A stretch of 64,000 nt of DNA from Paraglaciecola algarum. GTDB lineage: Bacteria; Pseudomonadota; Gammaproteobacteria; Enterobacterales; Alteromonadaceae. Made by a program: the position numbers and the translations under genes. The notes under the pieces were generated by a model, which saw only the letters and a list, made by a program, of their open reading frames with translations, was not told the DNA's origin and ran no database searches. Every line of letters begins with the position of its first letter. Positions within the stretch are counted from its first letter, which is position 1. This document shows positions 32,421-41,158 of this stretch, piece by piece. The stretch spans positions 682,001-746,000 of the forward strand of contig NZ_JAKGAS010000001.1 of assembly GCF_021532655.1 (NCBI RefSeq), in the 5' to 3' direction.

Positions 32421-32482
32421 TCGCGTCCTTGATTCGTACCGACTTAATAATTAGTAGTTGAGCACGTATTGAGACAAAATTT

Positions 32483-32574
32483 GGATAGCTGGCAGAGCTC
32501 GGTTTAATGCACCTGACTTGAAATCAGACGTACGGTCAAACGTACCGGGGGTTCGAATCCCTCGCTATCCGCCA
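32483..32574 (+). tRNA. serT: tRNA-Ser(UGA), copy 1
   Basis: This 92-base class II tRNA has acceptor arms GGATAGC (32483) and GCTATCC, then G and an encoded CCA. The anticodon loop CTTGAAA lies between CTGA and TCAG and gives anticodon TGA, reading UCA and UCG. The long variable arm is built on GTACG/CGTAC, and the T-loop TTCGAAT is flanked by GGGGG and CCCTC. It is identical to the copy at 41445. Confidence 0.96.
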
Positions 32575-32583
32575 TATTTAAGA

Positions 32584-32608
32584 AACCCGCACATGTAGCG
32601 GGTTTTTT
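32584..32608 (+). terminator. tRNA-Ser copy 1 terminator
   Basis: Arms AACCCGC (32584-32590) and GCGGGTT (32598-32604) plus a T run lie 10 bases after the tRNA CCA end. The arms are the same as those after copy 2, with a different loop. Confidence 0.88.
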
Positions 32609-32639
32609 ATTGCCTTAAATTTGTCACCAATGTCAACGC

Positions 32640-32960
32640 GAGGGGTGAGAACCCCCGTGGTTCGACAAAAACTTCAGGAAAGTTTTTGAACGGACGTAAT
32701 GCGGCCTCGAAGAGGCGAGGGCAAGGATAGCCCGAGTACAAAATGTCTGGTACATCTTATTCACTACATCCATGTAGTTCACTCACTTCGTGAGCTAGCT
32801 AAAGCTATTCTAGTTTGTTCCAACAAACTTTGGTGCACCGCCTTTGGGCGCCGGAAGGGGCTGGTCATGGATGTACCTGAGAGAATCCCGTCCAGTACCT
32901 ACCCCTGTTTCTAACACTGTCGCCCCTTACATTAAGCAGCTTTTCTTGTCCTATGCAGTT
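32640..32960. repeat. Mini-hairpin array A downstream of tRNA-Ser copy 1
   Basis: This gene-free stretch is built from a string of very short stem-loops. Examples are CAAAAACTT/AAGTTTTTG with a small loop, GCCTC-GAA-GAGGC, GGGC-AAGGATA-GCCC, ACTACAT-C-CATGTAGT, CTCAC-TTC-GTGAG, AGTTTGTT-C-CAACAAACT and CGCC-TTT-GGGCG. A block of about 80 bases around 32659-32743 recurs with few changes at 41817-41900, as does the end GAATCCCGT.CAGTA..CTAC. A short open frame at 32699-32914 shows no protein family and I take it as chance. Confidence 0.75.
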
Positions 32961-33006
32961 TTTCATATATAGCGGATAGAGATGTCTTTGTTCGAACACC
33001 TATTTC
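32961..33006 (-). repeat. Degenerate inverted tRNA-Ser 3' end, copy A
   Basis: AGCGGATAGAGATGTC and the following TTCGAAC segment match the element right after tRNA-Ser copy 2 (41575-41615) at about 36 of 41 positions. The latter begins as an exact inverted copy of the tRNA 3' end. Here it has drifted, lies about 390 bases from the tRNA, and touches the stop codon of the yebE-like gene. Confidence 0.65.
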
Positions 33007-33712
33007 AACTAACACTGACTTGTTGGTTGTTTAGCGCATACCCAGCTTGTATTTTTATTTGGTGTTCAAGATCTGCTGGTAATTTAAGCGCTTTTGCCAA
33101 CTCTTCTAAGTGCAAGTTTTCAGCATCTGTATCTGCATCAATTGCTAAACATGAAGCCAAATAAACTTCCGTTTTTTGTTCTAGATTATGTGTACTCATT
33201 GCAAGTTCTTGAATGTAAATAGGCTGTCTAAGCAGATCGAACACTAATCCTTTTACTTGTTGGTTGAGGTTCATATTTTCGACAGCAGAAAATATTCTTT
33301 GTTGCTCGTTTGCATCGATGTGCCCGTCTGACTTTGCTGCTGCAATCATTGCTTTGATTAAGGTCAACTGAAATTCGTCAGACATTAGTTGTTGGTTAAT
33401 GGTTGACTCTTCAAAACTTTTATCGTTTTGGCTATTCGAACTAGCAGAAACTTGTAAATTATTATTACGTTGCCAGTTACGATAAGCTTTGAAAGCAATT
33501 CCTCCTATTAATGCCGTTCCTCCTACCATAGCCGCTTTACCTGCAAATTTTCTGGCGGATTTGTTTCCTGCTAATAAGCCCATTATTCCACCCGCAGCAG
33601 CGCCTCCTAAAAGCCCAGAGCTCAAAGCATTATGTTTATTGCCTGAATGTTGGGTTTTATTTATTTGAGTATCTGAACCAGTAAATTGATTTAATAAGTT
33701 TTGAAAGTTCAT
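33005..33712 (-). CDS. DUF533/TerB-like membrane protein, YebE type
   Basis: This 235-residue protein has an N-terminal Asn/Gln-rich stretch and a glycine-rich hydrophobic segment (about 31-75, GLLGGAAAGGIMGLLAGN and MVGGTALIGGIAF). The C-terminal alpha-helical TerB-like domain includes MIAAAKSDGHIDANEQQRI, an acidic loop resembling the metal-binding TerB site. It belongs to the DUF533 family, like E. coli YebE, an envelope-stress-induced inner-membrane protein of unknown role. An AGAGGA ribosome site precedes the start. The stop codon abuts the inverted tRNA-end repeat. Confidence 0.85.
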   Translation of the reverse strand: MNFQNLLNQFTGSDTQINKTQHSGNKHNALSSGLLGGAAAGGIMGLLAGNKSARKFAGKAAMVGGTALIGGIAFKAYRNWQRNNNLQVSASSNSQNDKSFEESTINQQLMSDEFQLTLIKAMIAAAKSDGHIDANEQQRIFSAVENMNLNQQVKGLVFDLLRQPIYIQELAMSTHNLEQKTEVYLASCLAIDADTDAENLHLEELAKALKLPADLEHQIKIQAGYALNNQQVSVS

Positions 33713-33844
33713 AAAATATCCTCTTTTAGACTGAATTTAGTCTAAGAAAAATATTTGACGAGAAAAAGTCGAATTAAATTAACTTAAAGTTCGAAAAAAT
33801 CGATGTTTATTAAGTAGTAAGGAAAAATAGAAGGTACTGAGGGA

Positions 33845-34747
33845 TTAAACGAATAGTGATGTTCTAGCATTATTACATATAGCGGATACCGCAGGATGCT
33901 TAATTTTTCTTTCTGCGGAAATAGCGTAAAACTCTTGTTTTACTTCGTTTACATGGCCAATAACTTCAACAGCAAAATTTTTGCATACTTCTTCCACTAT
34001 AATACTGGGCATAAAAAATGCGCCTAATCCAGCTTGACCAAAAGATTTCATTAATGCGCTATCGTCAAATTGGCCTTTAATCATGGGATAAAGTTGCTGT
34101 TCATTTAGCCAAAAATCTATTTGTTTTCTAATAGAATATTGACTTGTCGGCATTAGTGTTGGTGCGCCATTCAAAGATTGAGGAAAATTGTGTTTAAGCT
34201 GTTTGGCTAACTTAGGACTAGCGAAAAATGTCAAACCTGTTTCACCTAATTTGTGATTATATGCTTTTATATTTAAAGTGCCTGTTAATGGAGTATCACT
34301 CAATACCATATCTACCTTATGGATAGCTAAGTCTGCTAATAACATGTCCACGGGGCCTTCAAGACTTGTTAACGTTATATCTTGCTCAACTAACAAGCCA
34401 GGCTCTATTATTTTTTGAACTATTGTTTTTGGCAAAGAGCTCGCTGCTCCAACAATAAATTCAGAAGGCCCAATATTTGGCATTCCCCTTAACACATCAC
34501 TGAGTTCTCTGCCTAAGGAGAATATTTCATCGGCATAACCTAATACCAGTCGCCCTGTGTCTGTTAATTTGAGCCCTCTTCCTTCTCTTTCAAATAAGGT
34601 GCTTGCTAAATTATCTTCTAACAAAGAGAGTTGACCGCTAATGGTTTGTGGGGTGATGTGTAATTTGGCACTGGCCTTGGCAATACTGCCTTCATTGGCC
34701 ACGACCCAAAAATATTTAAGGTGTTTGTAGTTAATTGATGAGTGCAT
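33845..34747 (-). CDS. nhaR: LysR-family regulator, NhaR-like
   Basis: The 300 residues comprise an N-terminal LysR winged helix (about 5-65, NYKHLKYFWVVANEGSIAKA and LHITPQTISGQLSLLE) and a C-terminal substrate-binding fold. The YFW near the start, TPQTI in the recognition helix and the segment FDDSALMKSFGQAGLGAFF match NhaR of E. coli, a sodium-responsive activator of nhaA that also acts on other genes. No nhaA lies nearby. It is divergent from the hibernation-factor gene, which may be a target. Confidence 0.88.
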   Translation of the reverse strand: MHSSINYKHLKYFWVVANEGSIAKASAKLHITPQTISGQLSLLEDNLASTLFEREGRGLKLTDTGRLVLGYADEIFSLGRELSDVLRGMPNIGPSEFIVGAASSLPKTIVQKIIEPGLLVEQDITLTSLEGPVDMLLADLAIHKVDMVLSDTPLTGTLNIKAYNHKLGETGLTFFASPKLAKQLKHNFPQSLNGAPTLMPTSQYSIRKQIDFWLNEQQLYPMIKGQFDDSALMKSFGQAGLGAFFMPSIIVEEVCKNFAVEVIGHVNEVKQEFYAISAERKIKHPAVSAICNNARTSLFV

Positions 34748-34888
34748 ATTTACTCTTTATTTCAGGTTTAAACATCGGATAAATCGAAGTTTACTACAAT
34801 AATTAAACGAATTTTCCTTTGTTTTCTAACTTGATAATTTAATTGTGAGTTTCCCCACATAACTAATAATATTTAGAGGACTTTTATT

Positions 34889-35272
34889 ATGATAATCGAT
34901 ATTCAAGCTAGACAGTTTGCTTTATCCAAGGCACTTAAACATTATGTTGAATCAAAGCTAAGTCTCAATCTTGGCCGATATAAAGCTAATATCAACCGAA
35001 TTAATGTTAGTTTATTCGATGTGAATGGGCCCAAAGGGGGAGAAGATAAATGCTGTAAAACAATTATTAAAGTCAAAGGTATGTCAACCATTGTAATTGA
35101 AGAAACTACTCTTGATATGTACGACGCCATTAATAAATGTTTGAATCGAGCCAAGCGCACGGTAAGTAGGAGTGTTAGTTTTAGTTCATGGAAAAGGCAA
35201 AAACCAGTTCCAATTGCGGATAACGCAATAGCTGCACAGTTAACCGATCGTGAATTACTCATAAATAGGTAA
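34889..35272 (+). CDS. Ribosome hibernation factor, HPF/RaiA-like
   Basis: This 127-residue protein of the S30AE/sigma-54 modulation family starts MIIDIQARQFALSKAL with a typical beta-alpha-beta-beta-beta-alpha pattern. These factors bind the decoding centre of idle ribosomes and stop translation in stationary phase. It has no long-HPF dimerisation domain. It is not next to rpoN, unlike classic hpf, so it is a stand-alone member. An AGAGGA ribosome site precedes it. Confidence 0.82.
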   Translation: MIIDIQARQFALSKALKHYVESKLSLNLGRYKANINRINVSLFDVNGPKGGEDKCCKTIIKVKGMSTIVIEETTLDMYDAINKCLNRAKRTVSRSVSFSSWKRQKPVPIADNAIAAQLTDRELLINR

Positions 35273-35315
35273 CATTTAGATACTGCAAGATACTTAATTA
35301 TTTATAATAAATGAT

Positions 35316-35334
35316 GGCCGCTATTAAGGCGGCC
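35316..35334 (+). terminator. Hairpin after the hibernation-factor gene
   Basis: Arms GGCCGC (35316-35321) and GCGGCC (35329-35334) lie about 44 bases after the stop. There is no clear T run, so it may act as an mRNA 3' stabiliser. The remaining 205 bases up to the helicase gene show nothing I can name; a long 5' leader is possible. Confidence 0.45.
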
Positions 35335-35539
35335 TAAATATCATTCCTGGCTATTTGAGCAACTTCTTATTTTTTAAAAAAATGTATTTTCAGTAATCTA
35401 AACAATCTTATCTATGTTTTTGTAATACCATTAAGCTTGTTTAGAATCCATCTAGCCTGTTCTACACAGGTTATTCAAAATCGTATTCAGATACTAAGCA
35501 CTTAACTGTCTTTCATTTCGTGTTCTTATAAGGTTAAAC

Positions 35540-36721
35540 ATGTCATTTTCGTCATTGAATTTATGTGATCCAATTCTTGCCGCGTTATCCGCATTAGGTT
35601 ATACCCAGCCTACGCCTATTCAACGTGAGGCTATCCCTAGCATATTGTCTGGTAAGGATTTAATAGCTGCAGCGCAAACCGGAACAGGCAAAACAGCTAG
35701 CTTTGTGTTGCCAATATTGGAGCGACTTAATACTCAAAGGAAATTGAGAGGCAAACGTATCCGCGCTCTCGTATTAGTCCCAACACGAGAATTGGCTATT
35801 CAAGTCGAAAAAAGTGTTGAGAGTTATGGTCAAAATTTAAAAATTAGCTCAATGGCCATGTATGGCGCGGTTGATGCTTTTGAACAAAAACAAGGCTTAA
35901 TATTGGGCGTGGATATACTCATCGCTACACCAGGGCGTTTGTTAGATATGGCACATCAGCGAGCTTTACACTTTGATGAGCTAGGATTCTTAGTGTTAGA
36001 TGAAGCTGACAGAATGTTAGATATGGGTTTTATAGAAGACATCAATAAAATAATTGAACGATTACCCGAACAAAGACAAAACCTATTATTTTCTGCGACT
36101 ATTTCTAAGGAAGTTCGAGCTCTGGCTAAACGTTCCATTTATAACCCTGTGGAAATATCGATTAAGCCAGACAAAACTTCTGCGGCAAAAATAGATCAAT
36201 GGCTTGTGACGGTAGACAAGGGCAATAAGTCCTCGTTATTAAGTTATTTGATTAAAGAGCAAAAATGGGATCAAGCACTCATCTTCATTGAAACTAAGCA
36301 GGGAGCAGCTAAGTTGGTGAGTCAGTTAGAAAAACGAGGTATACAAGCAGATAGTATTCACGGAGACAGAACACAAGGCAATCGAGAGAAAATACTAGCT
36401 AGTTTTAAAACGGGTAAAATAAAGTTCTTGGTAGCAACAGGAGTCGCTGCGCGGGGCTTAGATATACAGAATTTGTCTAGAGTCGTAAATTACGATGTGC
36501 CTGATCAAGTAGAAGATTATATCCACCGTATAGGTAGAACAGGTAGAGCTGGTGCTAACGGAGAGGCAATTTCCTTTGTGGCTAAAGATAATTTTAGAAA
36601 CCTGTGTGCAATTGAAAGTCACCTTGGACATATTATTACTAGAAAAGAGTTTGAGGGATTCCCAGTTAAAAAGACGGTACCTATTTCTATTTTAAATTAT
36701 GTGCCTAAAAACAGACGCTGA
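35540..36721 (+). CDS. DEAD-box RNA helicase, RhlE-like
   Basis: This 393-residue ATP-dependent RNA helicase has the Q motif (GYTQPTPIQREAIP), motif I AQTGTGKTAS near 46, PTRELA, TPGRLLD, DEAD in VLDEADRMLDMGF near 150, SAT near 181 and the C-terminal HRIGRTGRAG near 330. It lacks the basic C-terminal tail of many RhlE proteins, ending soon after the core. Two motifs deviate: YGAVD replaces the usual GG motif, and VATGVAARGLD has Gly in place of Asp in motif V. Such enzymes remodel ribosomal or cold-structured RNA. Confidence 0.92.
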   Translation: MSFSSLNLCDPILAALSALGYTQPTPIQREAIPSILSGKDLIAAAQTGTGKTASFVLPILERLNTQRKLRGKRIRALVLVPTRELAIQVEKSVESYGQNLKISSMAMYGAVDAFEQKQGLILGVDILIATPGRLLDMAHQRALHFDELGFLVLDEADRMLDMGFIEDINKIIERLPEQRQNLLFSATISKEVRALAKRSIYNPVEISIKPDKTSAAKIDQWLVTVDKGNKSSLLSYLIKEQKWDQALIFIETKQGAAKLVSQLEKRGIQADSIHGDRTQGNREKILASFKTGKIKFLVATGVAARGLDIQNLSRVVNYDVPDQVEDYIHRIGRTGRAGANGEAISFVAKDNFRNLCAIESHLGHIITRKEFEGFPVKKTVPISILNYVPKNRR

Positions 36722-36774
36722 TTGCAGAATCTATTTGAAACAAAACTCAAACAACCGTAAAAAGTTGTGTTGAT

Positions 36775-36796
36775 CATTAGATAAAGACATCTAATG
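36775..36796 (+). terminator. Hairpin after the DEAD-box helicase gene
   Basis: Arms CATTAGAT and ATCTAATG with a six-base loop lie about 50 bases after the helicase stop, followed by a T-rich stretch (TCTATTTTG). It is a plausible weak intrinsic terminator. Confidence 0.5.
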
Positions 36797-36931
36797 TCTA
36801 TTTTGTGCTTTTTGGGTTGGTTTTGGTTTACAATTAGCGCCGCATTAAATTGATGACTTGTATCGTTAGATTTCGAAAAGGCCATCATTCAATTTATTTT
36901 TCATTTCCTATTTTAAGACGACACCAATTAA

Positions 36932-37798
36932 ATGACTAACCTAACAATCGTAACTCATAACGGCAGTTTTCACGCAGATGATGTTTTTAGTATCGCTGCG
37001 CTTAAGTGCATTTTTCCTTCATTTAAACTTGTTCGTACTCGAAGTACAGAGCTGATTGCCAAAGCTGACATTGTGATTGATGTTGGAGGCATATACGAGT
37101 CAGATTTGGGCCGTTTTGATCATCATCAACGTGGCGGAGCAGGGGCTCGAGAAAATGGCGTCCCATATTCTTCATTTGGTTTAATTTGGAAAAAATATGG
37201 CGTAGAAATATGTCAGGGTAACCAAGAGGTAGCCGATGCTGTTGATGCTGGACTGGTTTCGGTAATAGATGCTATTGATTGTGGTCATGTGGATGGTATT
37301 TACGAGGGTATTAGTTTAAGTCAAACTATTTCAATGTTTAATCCTTCTTGGCAAGAAGAAGGAGATTACGATGCTTGCTTTGACCAAGCCGTAGATTTTG
37401 CAGGGCGTATTTTAGCCCGATTTATTGCATCGTGTAGCGGAGGCATAAGTGCCAAAGAAATTGTAGCTAAAGCAATTAAAAGTGCGCAAGATCCAAGAGT
37501 CATAGTATTAGACAAATATGTACCTTGGAAAAGAACCGTACATACCTTAACAACCAAGGCCTTATACATTGTTTATCCTTCGCAGACCGGCCAATGGAGA
37601 ATTCAAGCTGTACCTGTTGAACCTGGTTCCTTTGAAGACAAAAAGCCGTTACCTAAAGAGTGGGCAGGTTTGTCAGACCAAGCCTTACAAGAGGTAACTG
37701 GAATTAATGACGCTATGTTTTGTCATAATGGGCGGTTTATTGCTGGATCAGAGTCGTTTGAAAGTACCATGAAAATGGCTACACTAGCCCTAAAGTAA
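36932..37798 (+). CDS. MYG1-family (UPF0160) hydrolase
   Basis: This 288-residue protein of the MYG1 family is related to DHH phosphoesterases. Conserved metal-binding segments include THNGSFHADDVFSIA (residues 8-22), DIVIDVGG near 46 and GRFDHHQRGG near 61, with a further Asp in IDAIDCG. Eukaryotic MYG1 is an RNA 3'-5' exonuclease in the nucleus and mitochondria. Bacterial members are not characterised as far as I know. It is monocistronic or loosely linked to the next gene. Confidence 0.88.
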   Translation: MTNLTIVTHNGSFHADDVFSIAALKCIFPSFKLVRTRSTELIAKADIVIDVGGIYESDLGRFDHHQRGGAGARENGVPYSSFGLIWKKYGVEICQGNQEVADAVDAGLVSVIDAIDCGHVDGIYEGISLSQTISMFNPSWQEEGDYDACFDQAVDFAGRILARFIASCSGGISAKEIVAKAIKSAQDPRVIVLDKYVPWKRTVHTLTTKALYIVYPSQTGQWRIQAVPVEPGSFEDKKPLPKEWAGLSDQALQEVTGINDAMFCHNGRFIAGSESFESTMKMATLALK

Positions 37799-37852
37799 GG
37801 TATGTGGAATTAGCGTAAACATTCAGTGCGCAAAGTAACAAAAGGAAAAATT

Positions 37853-38317
37853 ATGAGTAAGTTTTTATGTAGCTGTTTATTATCAGTTTTAGTCACTACA
37901 AGCTGTTTTGCAGGCGACATACAGGGTGTTTGGTTTACCGAAAACAAGGATGCTAAAGTTAAAGTGTATGCCTGCGGTACTGAGGTGTGTGGCGACATCA
38001 TTTGGTTAAAAGATCCAATCTGGACAGAGAAAGATGTTAAAAATCAAAAAGACGCAGTATTAGGCCATGCCAAAACTGATGTGAAAAATGATGACAAAGC
38101 CTTAAAAGTACGTCCGATATTAGGTATGACCTTACTAACAGGTTTAAAACTAACGGATGAAAACGAATGGGATGGCGGCAAAATATACGATGCTGAATCG
38201 GGTAAAACCTATAGCTGTCAGGCAAAACTTAAAGAAGATGGTGATACCTTAAAAATGAAAGGTTACATAGGGTTTAGTTGGATAGGCCGCAGTACTACTT
38301 GGACTAGAGTTGAATAG
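37853..38317 (+). CDS. Secreted DUF2147 protein
   Basis: This 154-residue exported protein starts at ATG 37853, with an AAAGGA ribosome site, and has a signal peptide ending SCFAG. The mature part begins DIQGVWFTENKDAKVKVY and includes CGTEVCGDIIWLKDP, WDGGKIYDAESGKTYSC and YIGFSWIGRSTTW, all hallmarks of DUF2147, a lipocalin-like beta-barrel of unknown function. The cysteine pairs could form disulfides in the periplasm. An upstream in-frame ATG at 37826 would mask the signal peptide. Confidence 0.88.
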   Translation: MSKFLCSCLLSVLVTTSCFAGDIQGVWFTENKDAKVKVYACGTEVCGDIIWLKDPIWTEKDVKNQKDAVLGHAKTDVKNDDKALKVRPILGMTLLTGLKLTDENEWDGGKIYDAESGKTYSCQAKLKEDGDTLKMKGYIGFSWIGRSTTWTRVE

Positions 38318-38362
38318 GCCTAAGCAAAAAGTGGCAAATCGTATTTCTAAAAGTATAAACAA

Positions 38363-38389
38363 ACCAGCCCAATTACTATATTGGCTGGT
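38363..38389 (+). terminator. Terminator after the DUF2147 gene
   Basis: Arms ACCAGCC and GGCTGGT are extended by CAAT/ATTG with one bulged C. The hairpin lies between the convergent DUF2147 gene and the small membrane-protein gene. Confidence 0.6.
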
Positions 38390-38416
38390 CGCTTGATCTT
38401 AAATTACAGGTAGGTT

Positions 38417-38731
38417 TTATGAGTATTTTTGTTTTGCCTTGAAAAAACAAGGTAGAGGCAATAGTGAAATTATCATTATTGCCACTCCAAAGCCAAGATA
38501 GCCAAATACTTGAGCATACAATAAGCTAGAAACTAATAGGATCAAAAGACCAGTAACTAAGATACTGTAACCCACATATTTGCCGAAACCTTCAGGATTT
38601 GACATTACTGACTGATCTGCTCCATTTATCCAATGTCGCTTATTGTTTATCGCAATTTGATAACCCACAAAAATTAACGGTAATCCACCAAGTATTGCAG
38701 TGAGTAAAGCTATAAAAAATAGGTCGTTCAT
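38417..38731 (-). CDS. Small three-helix membrane protein, unknown
   Basis: I do not recognise this 104-residue protein beyond its topology. It has hydrophobic helices at about 5-25, 51-72 and 75-93, and a polar loop HWINGADQSVMSNPEGFGKYVG between the first two. The layout resembles DUF3784-type small membrane proteins, but I cannot confirm the family. It lies after phoD on the same strand, separated by a strong terminator, and so has its own promoter. Confidence 0.6.
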   Translation of the reverse strand: MNDLFFIALLTAILGGLPLIFVGYQIAINNKRHWINGADQSVMSNPEGFGKYVGYSILVTGLLILLVSSLLYAQVFGYLGFGVAIMIISLLPLPCFFKAKQKYS

Positions 38732-38749
38732 AAACCATTCCTTTGCTAG

Positions 38750-38780
38750 AAAATGCCTGTTAACAAATGACAGGCATTTT
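38750..38780 (-). terminator. phoD terminator
   Basis: Eleven-base arms AAAATGCCTGT and ACAGGCATTTT with a nine-base loop lie directly after the phoD stop on the minus strand and end in T residues. Confidence 0.8.
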
Positions 38781-38788
38781 AAGAGTAT

Positions 38789-41158
38789 TTATCCGATAAG
38801 GTTTTCACCTTTGTTTTCTTTTTGATGAATGGTGACCGGCCAACCAGGGTATTGGTTGCTAGCTTTACCATCAGTGACATCTACTAAAAATTTATAGGCA
38901 TGCATAGTGTAAGTAAGCTTTTCGGTATCAAAAGTAATAAAGCCGAAACCACTGCCTTTTTCATGGGCTTTAACGTACCTGTTACCAGACTTACCAACAA
39001 CTGGGTTACCCACCGCATAGATATACATTTTATTGCCAAAGGTATCGTGGAATTCTCCAGTATCCGCCAAATTATGAGTAGGGCGATTTTCGTATGGCAT
39101 ATTGATAGAGTCTGGTTTCCACCATCTTGGCCAACCTGCTGAAATAGCTGGGGTACAAAAAGCCCAGTTACTATCTCTTTGTTTATTTACGCCATATTGT
39201 GATAATGAGCCTAGGTGAGTGTCACCGCAGATATGTAAGGCCATTGAGTCACGCATTACACCTACAGCGCGATTACGGGCAGACGCAGGCCAACCACTAG
39301 AGTCAAAGTCATACTTCATGAATCTATTAGGTGTGGGTTGATGGGTGCAGATCCCAGCAAATACTGTTTGGCTAAGTACTGCTTTTAAATTATGGCCTTG
39401 CCAATCTTTGCCCCATTGCACTAAAAACTCTTCTTGGCGTTTACCTAACAAATCTAAACCAGGAGGGTTAAATTTAGGGTTGTAGCTAAACTTATCTTCA
39501 TCTTGGCCTGTCACACCCACTTCGATGTTTATGCGTTCAGGACCACTTTTCCACTGTCTATCGGCGATTATGGCAAAACTCACACCGCCATAAATCATTT
39601 CGCCATAGTACGAACCAATACCATTCGTTGGCGTTGGATCATGCGGGGCAGGGTGATGATTTAAGGTCGTTCTATGCACCATATTCACAACTTTAGGTGA
39701 TTGAATATAACCACCTAAAATAGCAGCTGTGGGATCTTTTTGAATGTTTTGCATAGTGGCGCCGCCTTCACCCCACAAATTACCCTGCAACACATCATGG
39801 TCATCTGGTAAACACACAGTAGGCTGGTTACGCATAACGTCTTTGAAAGCCCAGCCAAATTGATAAAACTTTCGCAAGTAATTCAGCATGGCAAGGTTGT
39901 CAGGTGTACGTACTATTCCAAAGCCACCGTGACTTTCGTATATCTGGTCACCAGAGAAAAAGACTAAATCTGGACCCAGTTTTTCAACATTTTTAGCCAC
40001 TGGTTCATATGGGAAACCATAGTCATTTTGACAGGTTAGGGCTGCCATGCGTAACTTTTTGTTAGATGGATTGGCTTTTATGTTTCCTGTGTAAATATCT
40101 GGTGTTTCTGTGCCATCAGAGTGTTTCTCACGGTATACCACTCTAAAAGGGGTATCGTGTTTTTCATTCCAATTATTTAAACGGAATGTGGCTAACCAAC
40201 CTTCTGGATGTATTTTTTCTGTTCCTAAAGATACCCATTTATTGTTTTTAAATGCTTGTAGTTCAATTGTCTGATTATCTTGTTCACCTAGTGCCCCTGT
40301 ATAAGCGCTTAGGTTCATTACAAAGCCCTTGTCACTGCGAGAGTCACTTAATGTGTACATAGTCCACAAAATGGGGCCGAACTTGTTGTCTTCACTAACC
40401 GAAAAAGCTTCGCCCTGCATAGTCCAATCACTAAACCGATAACGAGCACCTGGTTTACCTTTGGTCTCAAGCTCATCTCTCGTTGTGGCAGAGTTGGAAA
40501 AGTTACTGACTAAGGCAACATTACCTAATAATTCATTTGCTGGAACAAGGTGCTCTAAAGTGGCAATAACTGTTCCTGATGTAACGAGTGTTGCGGTTAG
40601 TGTTAAAGCCATGGCCCCTGATTGTGCCGTGCCAATTAGATCTAATCTAACGTCTTGGTTATCAACATTCTGTGTTAAAGATGTTTTGGTAGAGCCTAAG
40701 ACTAACTGCTCGTTTTTAATCCCTAAGTCATAACCTTTTAAGGCAAAACAGTTACTGCGGTATTCGTTTAGTTCACTTTTTGCTCCAAGTCGAATGCCAG
40801 CGCCTCCGTCATTTTTAGCAGATTGCAAACGGTTTAAAGTGACCGACATCACAAAATTTTGATCTAAGTGCGTGAGTTGGTGGGTGAGGGAATGAATACT
40901 TCTATTGCCACCTTGGCTCAAACATTCAGCCCCGCCAGATTTGACTGTCCAATCTTCCATAGGATTGGCCCAATATTCACCACCTAACCAAACTCGATCA
41001 TGGGTGTTTGCCCAGTTATCTTTGTGGGTTTGTGTACCACGTTTAGCAGACTCAACTGATGATTCGTTAGCTGTTGTTTTACAACCAGTGACACTAGAAG
41101 CGACCACACCAGCAGCAAACATCTTTAAAGCGGAACGACGAGTAATATTATTTTTCAT
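38789..41158 (-). CDS. phoD: PhoD-like alkaline phosphatase/phosphodiesterase, Tat-exported
   Basis: This 789-residue protein starts with a twin-arginine signal (NNITRRSALKMFAAG) followed by a lipobox-like VTGC, so it is exported by Tat and may be lipid-anchored. After an N-terminal accessory region (about 40-380), the metallophosphoesterase domain carries LVFFSGDQIYES, LPDDHDVLQG and HICGDTHLGS, the metal-binding segments of PhoD. It is larger than Bacillus PhoD (about 580) because of the extra N-terminal domain. The likely role is release of phosphate from phosphodiesters or teichoic-like or nucleic-acid substrates in seawater. No Pho box was sought in detail. Confidence 0.88.
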   Translation of the reverse strand: MKNNITRRSALKMFAAGVVASSVTGCKTTANESSVESAKRGTQTHKDNWANTHDRVWLGGEYWANPMEDWTVKSGGAECLSQGGNRSIHSLTHQLTHLDQNFVMSVTLNRLQSAKNDGGAGIRLGAKSELNEYRSNCFALKGYDLGIKNEQLVLGSTKTSLTQNVDNQDVRLDLIGTAQSGAMALTLTATLVTSGTVIATLEHLVPANELLGNVALVSNFSNSATTRDELETKGKPGARYRFSDWTMQGEAFSVSEDNKFGPILWTMYTLSDSRSDKGFVMNLSAYTGALGEQDNQTIELQAFKNNKWVSLGTEKIHPEGWLATFRLNNWNEKHDTPFRVVYREKHSDGTETPDIYTGNIKANPSNKKLRMAALTCQNDYGFPYEPVAKNVEKLGPDLVFFSGDQIYESHGGFGIVRTPDNLAMLNYLRKFYQFGWAFKDVMRNQPTVCLPDDHDVLQGNLWGEGGATMQNIQKDPTAAILGGYIQSPKVVNMVHRTTLNHHPAPHDPTPTNGIGSYYGEMIYGGVSFAIIADRQWKSGPERINIEVGVTGQDEDKFSYNPKFNPPGLDLLGKRQEEFLVQWGKDWQGHNLKAVLSQTVFAGICTHQPTPNRFMKYDFDSSGWPASARNRAVGVMRDSMALHICGDTHLGSLSQYGVNKQRDSNWAFCTPAISAGWPRWWKPDSINMPYENRPTHNLADTGEFHDTFGNKMYIYAVGNPVVGKSGNRYVKAHEKGSGFGFITFDTEKLTYTMHAYKFLVDVTDGKASNQYPGWPVTIHQKENKGENLIG

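Noticed and set aside
32699..32914. 71-codon open frame in hairpin array A
   Set aside because: It consists of repeat stem-loop sequence, resembles no family and has no ribosome site; taken as a chance frame.
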